Of a DNA stretch of 10,698 bases, positions 6,461-10,698 are shown in pieces. Origin of the DNA: Rubritepida sp. (GTDB lineage Bacteria > Pseudomonadota > Alphaproteobacteria > Acetobacterales > Acetobacteraceae). Below the pieces are notes generated by a model. That model was not told the origin of the DNA and searched no databases. It saw only the letters and a program-made list of their open reading frames with translations. The DNA is taken from positions 1 to 10,698 of the forward strand of contig JACMRO010000193.1 of NCBI GenBank assembly GCA_014376425.1. Reading direction: 5' to 3'. Both the position numbers and the translations under genes were made by a program. Numbering within the stretch: the first letter of the stretch is position 1; each line of letters begins with the position of its first letter.

Positions 6461-8377
6461 CGCCAGCAGCAGCACCAGTGTGGCGAAGATGAGGCCCAGC
6501 GCGTGGCGAATGGACAGGCCGCGCAACCGGTCGGCCTGCAGGGTGATGCTGTGCCGGGCGCGGCGCAGCGCTGCCAGTGCGCGCCAGGTCGGGTCGGCGG
6601 CGCGGGCCTCGTGCAGGGCAGGGGCCATACTGCCGGGGCCGGGGGCGGCCACTGCCTCACGCGCTGCCAGCAGCGGCCGGCCCAGCATCCGCGCGATCGG
6701 CTGGGCAAAGCCCGGGCCGCTGGGCTGGGTTGCGGGATCGCCGAAGGGCAGGTGCGGTGGCGGCGCCAGGAAGCCGCAATCCCAGGCCGGTGCGGTGGCA
6801 TGGCCGCGGCCGGTGCGCCCCAGCGCCACCGCGAAGGCGACCAGCAAAAACGCCGCCGGCAGTACCAGGTAGCTTGCCCCTGCATCGCCGGCGGTCAGGC
6901 CGAACAGGCTGGCGGGCACCACCGCCTCTGGCCCCAGCCATTGCGCCAGCACCGGGTGCAGCAGCCCCAGCCCGACGGCCGGGAACAGGCCCAGCAGCAG
7001 GCACAAAGCCGCCGGCAGGATCAGCGCGGCACGGCCAGCATCCTCGGCGCCGGCCACACGGGGGCTGCGCGGCCGGCCAAGGAAGACCAAGCCCCACAGC
7101 CGCAGCATGGCGGCCGCCCCCCGCGCCACCCCCCCCGCCACCAGCGCCCGCGCGGGCCGGGCCGCGAACTGGGACAGTGCATCGCCGGTGCGCCAGGCGC
7201 CGAGCAGCGCCTGCAGCAGCAGCCATTCGCTGGCAAAGCCGGCCAGCGGCGGAATGGCAGCGGCCGACAACGCGCCCACCAGCATCGTCCAGCCCAGCAC
7301 CGGCATGTTGTGCAGCAGCCCGCCCAGCCCATCGACCCGGCGCGACCCTGCCTGCGCCTGAGCCACGGCCACGCCCAGGAACAGCAGGCATTTGAACAGG
7401 CCGTGGGTCAGCACATGCAACAGCGCGCCGCTCATCGCCAGCGCCGCCGGCACCGCCATGTCGGCGCCACGAAACATCAGCGCGAGCCCCAGGCCGACCG
7501 CGATCAGCCCGACATTCTCGATGGTGGAGCAGGCCAGGATGGCCTTGCTGTCGACCTCCATGTTGGCGCGCAGCGCGCCCAGCAGCGCCGATGCGGCGCC
7601 GGCCAGCAGCAGCGGCACGCCCCACCACGACGCCTGGGCCGGGCCGCAGATGTCGAAGATCAGCCGCAGCAGCACATACAGCGCCACCTTCACCATCACC
7701 GCCGACATTAGCGCCGAGACGTGGCCCGGCGCCGCGGGATGCGCCAAGGGCAGCCACAGATGGAGCGGCGCCAGCCCGGCCTTGGCGGCCACGCCGGGCA
7801 GCACCAGCAGCAGCACGGCGACCGCCGTCCAACCCTCGGGCGGTGCCGCGCGCAGGGCGGCGAACCCCAGCGACCCGCTGCCTGCCGAAAGCAGCCCCAG
7901 CGCCGCCATCAGGCAGCCGCCGCCGAACACCGCGAAGATCAGATACAGCCGCGCCGCGCGCCGGTCATGCAGCATGGCCCAGCTGGCCAACGACATCGCC
8001 TCGAACCCCAGCAGCAGCGTAAAGCCGTCGGCGGCGGTCAGCGCCAGCGCCATGCCCAGCAGGAACAGCGGGAAGCCCACCAGCTCGGCCCGTGGCGCCG
8101 GCACGATCAGCAGCGCGGCGAAGCATCCGGTCAGCCCGAGCAGCAGCGTGAACCAGGCGGAAAGCGGGTCCAACGCCAGCAGTGCCGCAGCCCAGGGTGG
8201 ACCGAACGGCAGCGCCAGCACAGCAAACGAAGGCCACAGCAGCGCCGCCACCGACAGAGCGGCCAGCCCCGCCATGGCGGCTGAGCAGCCAGCCCGCAGC
8301 ACCACGGCCAGGCCGAGCGCCGCCGGCAGCACCAGCACGGCCAGCGCCGCCAGCACGAGGCACAGCGCGGTCAGCAT
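6434..8377 (-). CDS. hyfB: HyfB-like antiporter-type membrane subunit
   Basis: A 647-residue, many-spanning membrane protein of the HyfB/NuoL/MrpA family. Conserved charged residues of the ion half-channels are visible: Glu126 in LLLGFEAMSLASWAML, Lys199 in AAKAGLAPLHLWLPLAHP with the downstream His, Lys230 in MVKVALY, and Lys329 in THGLFKCLLFLG. WDCGF near 532 in the C-terminal part is also typical of HyfB. The tail ends in a last hydrophobic helix (LIFATLVLLLAVLAG). Length is close to E. coli HyfB (672). Start chosen at ATG 8377 (MLTALCLVLAALAV), directly before the first membrane helix; an in-frame ATG at 8470 would add 31 polar, Pro-rich residues unlike the family. Neither start has a strong Shine-Dalgarno sequence, so this point is unsettled. 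First gene of the operon. Confidence 0.86.
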   Translation of the reverse strand: MLTALCLVLAALAVLVLPAALGLAVVLRAGCSAAMAGLAALSVAALLWPSFAVLALPFGPPWAAALLALDPLSAWFTLLLGLTGCFAALLIVPAPRAELVGFPLFLLGMALALTAADGFTLLLGFEAMSLASWAMLHDRRAARLYLIFAVFGGGCLMAALGLLSAGSGSLGFAALRAAPPEGWTAVAVLLLVLPGVAAKAGLAPLHLWLPLAHPAAPGHVSALMSAVMVKVALYVLLRLIFDICGPAQASWWGVPLLLAGAASALLGALRANMEVDSKAILACSTIENVGLIAVGLGLALMFRGADMAVPAALAMSGALLHVLTHGLFKCLLFLGVAVAQAQAGSRRVDGLGGLLHNMPVLGWTMLVGALSAAAIPPLAGFASEWLLLQALLGAWRTGDALSQFAARPARALVAGGVARGAAAMLRLWGLVFLGRPRSPRVAGAEDAGRAALILPAALCLLLGLFPAVGLGLLHPVLAQWLGPEAVVPASLFGLTAGDAGASYLVLPAAFLLVAFAVALGRTGRGHATAPAWDCGFLAPPPHLPFGDPATQPSGPGFAQPIARMLGRPLLAAREAVAAPGPGSMAPALHEARAADPTWRALAALRRARHSITLQADRLRGLSIRHALGLIFATLVLLLAVLAGLERP

Positions 8378-8530
8378 GGCGGGGGGAATCGGTGCGGCAC
8401 CCTTGTAGCATGGGCCAGTCGGCGGTGCTTCGGGAAGGGAAGGCGATGGACAGACATCGAGATTTCCCATACCGACTTATTTGCGTCACTGGCTGGGGCA
8501 AGGCTGAATTATGACTGGGGAAACACCCTC
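8378..8530. promoter_or_regulatory. Divergent intergenic region between hyf and TRAP operons
   Basis: About 150 bp separate the start of hyfB (minus strand) from the first ORF of the TRAP operon (plus strand), so promoters for both must be in or near it. It is less GC-rich than its flanks around 8460-8512. A weak plus-strand candidate is TTGCGT at 8481 with GAATTAT at 8506-8512, but the spacing (about 20 bp) is long and the match poor. GGGGAA at 8517-8522 may serve as ribosome binding site for the ATG at 8531. No operator of a known regulator is recognised. Confidence 0.4.
8437..8468. other. Nested inverted repeat in the divergent region
   Basis: GGGAA (8437-8441) pairs with TTCCC (8464-8468), and inside it CGATG (8444-8448) pairs with CATCG (8455-8459) around a six-base loop. 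The two stems are separated by a small 2x4 internal loop. It could be an operator or an RNA hairpin, on either strand. The stems are short and may be chance. Confidence 0.25.
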
Positions 8531-8650
8531 ATGAACTGTCGTCGCATCCTGGCCGCCTGCGCCGTGGCCGCCGCCATCCTCCCCGCCCTCGCCGGGCCGG
8601 CCCTCTACCGCATGCAGGCGGCTGAGACGGCGGAAGCGTCCCACCACTGA
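8531..8650 (+). CDS. 39-residue signal-peptide-like small protein upstream of dctQ
   Basis: A 39-codon ORF starting at ATG 8531, preceded by a plausible ribosome binding site (GGGGAA about nine bases upstream). Its TGA at 8648-8650 overlaps the dctQ ATG as TGATG. The peptide begins MNCRRILAACAVAAAILPAL: a positive N terminus, then a hydrophobic stretch to about residue 26, then a short polar tail ending in two histidines. It looks like a Sec signal peptide with almost nothing after it, or a single-helix membrane peptide. In many TRAP operons the gene here is dctP, the periplasmic binding protein, so this might be a dctP remnant, a small accessory subunit, or a translated leader that helps express dctQ. 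I know of no named family. Confidence 0.5.
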   Translation: MNCRRILAACAVAAAILPALAGPALYRMQAAETAEASHH

Positions 8651-9198
8651 TGCAGCCGCTTCTCGCTTTCAGCGCGGCGGTCGACTGGGTGTCCACCCGC
8701 TTCGGCCGGGTGGCGGACTGGATGGTGCTGCTGGCCTGCGTGGTCTCGGCCGGCAATGCGATCATTCGCTACCTCTTCTCCAACTCGTCGAATGCCTGGC
8801 TCGAGCTGCAATGGTATTTCTTCGCCGGCATGGTGCTGCTCGGCGCCAGCTACACGCTGCTGCGCAACGAGCATGTGCGGGTCGACCTGCTCTATGGCTG
8901 GGTCGGGCATCGCACACGGCTTTACATCGACATCTTCGGCTTCATCTTCTTCGTGCTGCCGGCGATGTGCCTGATGCTGTACATGACCTGGCCGTTTTTC
9001 ATGGACAGCTGGATGCGGAACGAGGGCAGCCCCAATGCCGGCGGCCTGTTGCGCTGGCCGGTGAAGTTCATCCTGCCGCTGGGCTTCGCGCTGGTCGTGC
9101 TGCAGGGCTTTTCCGAGTTGATCAAGCGCATCGCCGTGCTGCGCGGCGTGCCGGTGCGCGGCAATGCCTTCCTTGAATACCACAAGCCGGAGCAGTGA
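8650..9198 (+). CDS. dctQ: TRAP transporter small permease (DctQ, FcbT2/TakQ-like)
   Basis: A 182-residue protein with four hydrophobic segments, the small membrane subunit of a tripartite ATP-independent periplasmic transporter. Typical motifs are LELQWYFFAGMVLLGASY (second segment), RNEHVRVDLLYG, and WPVKFILPLGFALVVLQG (fourth segment), the pattern of the mannitol/chloroaromatic-type small permeases (COG4665). With DctM it imports a small organic acid or similar solute, driven by an ion gradient. ATG at 8650 overlaps the stop of the small upstream ORF. Its stop at 9196-9198 is again part of a TGATG. Substrate cannot be read from this subunit; the binding protein that would indicate it is not in the window. 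Confidence 0.9.
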   Translation: MQPLLAFSAAVDWVSTRFGRVADWMVLLACVVSAGNAIIRYLFSNSSNAWLELQWYFFAGMVLLGASYTLLRNEHVRVDLLYGWVGHRTRLYIDIFGFIFFVLPAMCLMLYMTWPFFMDSWMRNEGSPNAGGLLRWPVKFILPLGFALVVLQGFSELIKRIAVLRGVPVRGNAFLEYHKPEQ

Positions 9199-9236
9199 TG
9201 CTGACCCTGTTCGCCCGGCGCCTGAGCCGCCCATGA
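9198..9236 (+). CDS. 12-codon relay mini-ORF between dctQ and dctM
   Basis: ATG 9198-9200 overlaps the dctQ stop (TGATG), and after 12 codons (MLTLFARRLSRP) the TGA at 9234-9236 overlaps the dctM ATG at 9233 (ATGA). No duplication is visible here. Without it, dctM would start 34 bases downstream of the dctQ stop, with no clear Shine-Dalgarno sequence. The exact double overlap may be chance, since only one frame and one stop are needed, but it repeats the layout seen twice in the neighbouring operon. Confidence 0.3.
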   Translation: MLTLFARRLSRP

Positions 9237-10645
9237 TCTCGCTCGACATGATGCCGCCGCTGATGTTCGCGGGCCTGGTGGTGTTCCTGATCGCCGGCTT
9301 TCCAGCGGCGTTCAGCCTTTCCGCGGTGGGGCTGTTCTTTGGCTTCCTGTCGATCGAGATGGGCTTCTTCCCCCAGGCCTTCCTGGGCAACCTGCCGCTG
9401 CGGGTCTTCGGCATCCTTTCCAACGACCTGCTGCTGGCGATCCCCTTCTTCACCCTGATGGGCGCCGTCCTCGAACGCTGCGGCCTGGCCCAGGACCTGC
9501 TGGAGGGCACCGGGCAGCTATTCGGCAAAATCCCGGGCGGCCTGGCCTATGCCGTCATCCTGGTGGGTGCGGTGCTGGGCGCCATCACCGGCACGGTGGC
9601 GGCGTCCGTCATCGCCATGGGCATGATCTCGCTGCCGATCATGATGAAATACGGCTACGATATGCGGATCGCGACCGGGGTCATCGCGGCGTCCGGCACC
9701 ATCACGCAGCTGATCCCGCCGTCGCTGGTGCTGATCGTGCTGGGCGACCAGCTCGGCAAGAGCGTGGGCGACATGTACGCCGGCGCCATCGGTCCCAGCA
9801 TCCTGCAGATCCTGCTTTTCATGCTGTTCATCCTGGGCGTGTCGATCTTCCAGCCCCACAAGGTGCCGCCGCTGCCGCCCGAGGCGCTGCAGCCCCGCGG
9901 CTGGCCGCTCTACTGGCGCGTGCTGAAGGGCATGGTGCCCTCGATCGTGCTGATCTTCCTCGTGCTCGGCACCATCTTCATGGGCCTGGCGACGCCGACC
10001 GAGGCGGGTGCGATGGGTGCGATAGGCGCCATCGGATTGGCGGTGGCGCAGGGCACCTACAGCTGGAAGCTGCTGCGCGAGGCGATGGGCAACACCATGC
10101 GCATCACCTCGATGGTCATCTTCATCCTGATCGGCGCCACCGTCTTCTCGCTGGTGTTCCAGGGCGTCGACGGTACCCACTGGATCGAGCACCTGCTCAG
10201 CCACCTGCCCGGCGGCCAGACCGGCTTCCTGGTCTTCGTCAACATCTTCGTCTTCTTCCTGGCTTTCTTCCTGGACTTTTTCGAGATCGCCTTCATCGTG
10301 GTGCCGTTGCTGGCGCCGGTGGCGGCGAAGCTGGACATCAACCTGGTCTGGTTCGGGGTGCTGCTGTGCATCAACCTGCAAACCAGCTTCATGCATCCAC
10401 CCTTCGGCTTCGCGCTGTTCTACCTGCGCGGCATCGCACCCAAGGAGGTGCTGACCAAGGACATTTACCTGGGCGCCATTCCCTGGCTGTGCCTGCAGAT
10501 TATCCTGGTCGGCATCGTGATCATGTGGCCCGAAAGCGTGACTTACTGGCTGGACCAGGGGACGGGCGTGGACCCCAGCACGGTGCGCATCGACGTACCG
10601 TTGCCGGACCTGCCGGATGACAATGCTGTGCCTACCTTCCGGTAG
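9233..10645 (+). CDS. dctM: TRAP transporter large permease (DctM, FcbT3/TakM-like)
   Basis: A 470-residue large permease with about 12 or more membrane segments, the ion-coupled transport channel of the TRAP system. Family signatures include LLLAIPFFTLMGAVLER, GAVLGAITGTVAASVIAMG, ASGTITQLIPPSLVLIVLG, LATPTEAGAMGAIGA and NLQTSFMHPPFGFALFYLRG; the last is characteristic of the mannitol/chloroaromatic branch (COG4664). Start chosen at ATG 9233 (MISLDMMPPLMFAGLVVFLIAG), which places the first helix at the N terminus as in relatives; the longer in-frame start at 9164 overlaps dctQ and adds a polar stretch. Overlaps the 12-codon mini-ORF by ATGA. The C-terminal tail is soluble and Asp/Pro-rich. 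Last gene of the operon in view. Confidence 0.92.
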   Translation: MISLDMMPPLMFAGLVVFLIAGFPAAFSLSAVGLFFGFLSIEMGFFPQAFLGNLPLRVFGILSNDLLLAIPFFTLMGAVLERCGLAQDLLEGTGQLFGKIPGGLAYAVILVGAVLGAITGTVAASVIAMGMISLPIMMKYGYDMRIATGVIAASGTITQLIPPSLVLIVLGDQLGKSVGDMYAGAIGPSILQILLFMLFILGVSIFQPHKVPPLPPEALQPRGWPLYWRVLKGMVPSIVLIFLVLGTIFMGLATPTEAGAMGAIGAIGLAVAQGTYSWKLLREAMGNTMRITSMVIFILIGATVFSLVFQGVDGTHWIEHLLSHLPGGQTGFLVFVNIFVFFLAFFLDFFEIAFIVVPLLAPVAAKLDINLVWFGVLLCINLQTSFMHPPFGFALFYLRGIAPKEVLTKDIYLGAIPWLCLQIILVGIVIMWPESVTYWLDQGTGVDPSTVRIDVPLPDLPDDNAVPTFR

Positions 10646-10673
10646 CGGGGTGGGGTGGGTTGTGAGCGTGGCC

Positions 10674-10696
10674 TGCAAGGGGCTCTGCCCCCTGCA
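10674..10696 (+). terminator. GC-rich hairpin downstream of dctM (terminator or dispersed repeat)
   Basis: TGCAAGGGGC (10674-10683) pairs with GCCCCCTGCA (10687-10696) around a three-base TCT loop, with one A/C mismatch. It lies 28 bases after the dctM stop, a position that fits transcription termination. The window ends two bases later, so a following T-run cannot be assessed. Hairpins of this form are, to my recollection, dispersed many times in some Rhodospirillales genomes, so it may be a REP-like repeat. Confidence 0.5.
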
Positions 10697-10698
10697 CC

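Noticed and set aside
1958..7711. Very long plus-strand open frames antisense to the hyf operon (up to about 800 codons).
   Set aside because: They give Gln/Arg/Pro-rich low-complexity translations with no motifs, as expected opposite hydrophobic, GC-rich genes; the minus-strand frames have clear family signatures.
1368..8377. A functional [NiFe] hydrogenase-4 or formate hydrogenlyase.
   Set aside because: All four Ni-Fe cysteine positions in HyfG are substituted, and no HyfA/HyfH, formate dehydrogenase or maturation gene is present.
1368..8377. A respiratory complex I (nuo) operon.
   Set aside because: Gene order, the fused NuoC/NuoD-type HyfG, the HyfE-type subunit, the HyfB tail and the C-x-x-C form of HyfI all match the hydrogenase-related branch.
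8470..8512. A sigma-54 promoter around TGGCTGGGGCAAGG.
   Set aside because: The TGGC half could fit, but the required GC of the -12 TTGC element is not at the right distance.
8531..8650. Lipoprotein reading of the 39-residue ORF, because LAAC at residues 7-10 resembles a lipobox.
   Set aside because: Only two hydrophobic residues precede the cysteine; a lipoprotein signal needs its hydrophobic core before the lipobox, and here it follows.
9518..10678. A 386-codon minus-strand frame antisense to dctM.
   Set aside because: Its His/Gln/Asp-rich translation mirrors the membrane-protein codons of dctM; no domain is recognisable.

Overview
The window is very GC-rich and densely packed with genes. 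Stop and start codons overlap as ATGA or TGATG at nearly every junction. Together with a TRAP transporter of the mannitol/chloroaromatic (FcbT/Tak) type and a GC-rich hairpin of the 'GGGGCTCTGCCCC' kind at the right edge, this suggests an alphaproteobacterium, perhaps of the Acetobacteraceae/Rhodospirillales. That placement is an inference from composition and gene content; no rRNA or marker gene is present.

Left (1-1388, + strand): the 3' part of an unrecognised Cys- and Ala-rich protein, coupled by ATGA to a peptidoglycan-binding plus lytic-transglycosylase protein. This pair runs tail to tail into the next operon, with a 21-bp overlap of coding ends.

Centre (1368-8377, - strand): a six-gene operon read right to left as hyfB, hyfC, hyfE, hyfF, hyfG, hyfI. 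It encodes a membrane complex related to complex I and to group 4 [NiFe] hydrogenases: two antiporter-like subunits, a NuoH-like and a HyfE/NuoK-like subunit, a fused NuoC/NuoD-like large subunit, and a NuoB-like subunit that keeps its four cluster cysteines. The large subunit has none of the four cysteines that bind nickel and iron and has no C-terminal maturation peptide. It is therefore not a hydrogenase but an 'Ehr' (energy-converting hydrogenase-related) complex. No ferredoxin-like subunit, formate dehydrogenase or hydrogenase maturation gene is present, so the electron donor and acceptor are unknown.

The most unusual structure is at the gene junctions of this operon. At hyfB/hyfC an old 80-bp tandem duplication, and at hyfE/hyfF an array of ~25-bp repeats, have each duplicated the overlapping stop-start site. 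Each leaves a mini-ORF (27 and 33 codons) that begins like the downstream gene, ends like the upstream gene, and overlaps both neighbours by stop-start codons. Both shifts (80 and 101 nt) are 2 modulo 3, the only class of length that preserves a stop-start relay. A 12-codon mini-ORF with the same geometry lies between dctQ and dctM, without repeats.

Right (8531-10645, + strand): a 39-codon ORF for a signal-peptide-like or single-helix peptide, coupled by TGATG to dctQ, then dctM. No solute-binding protein gene is in the window. The hyf and TRAP operons diverge from a shared ~150-bp intergenic region.
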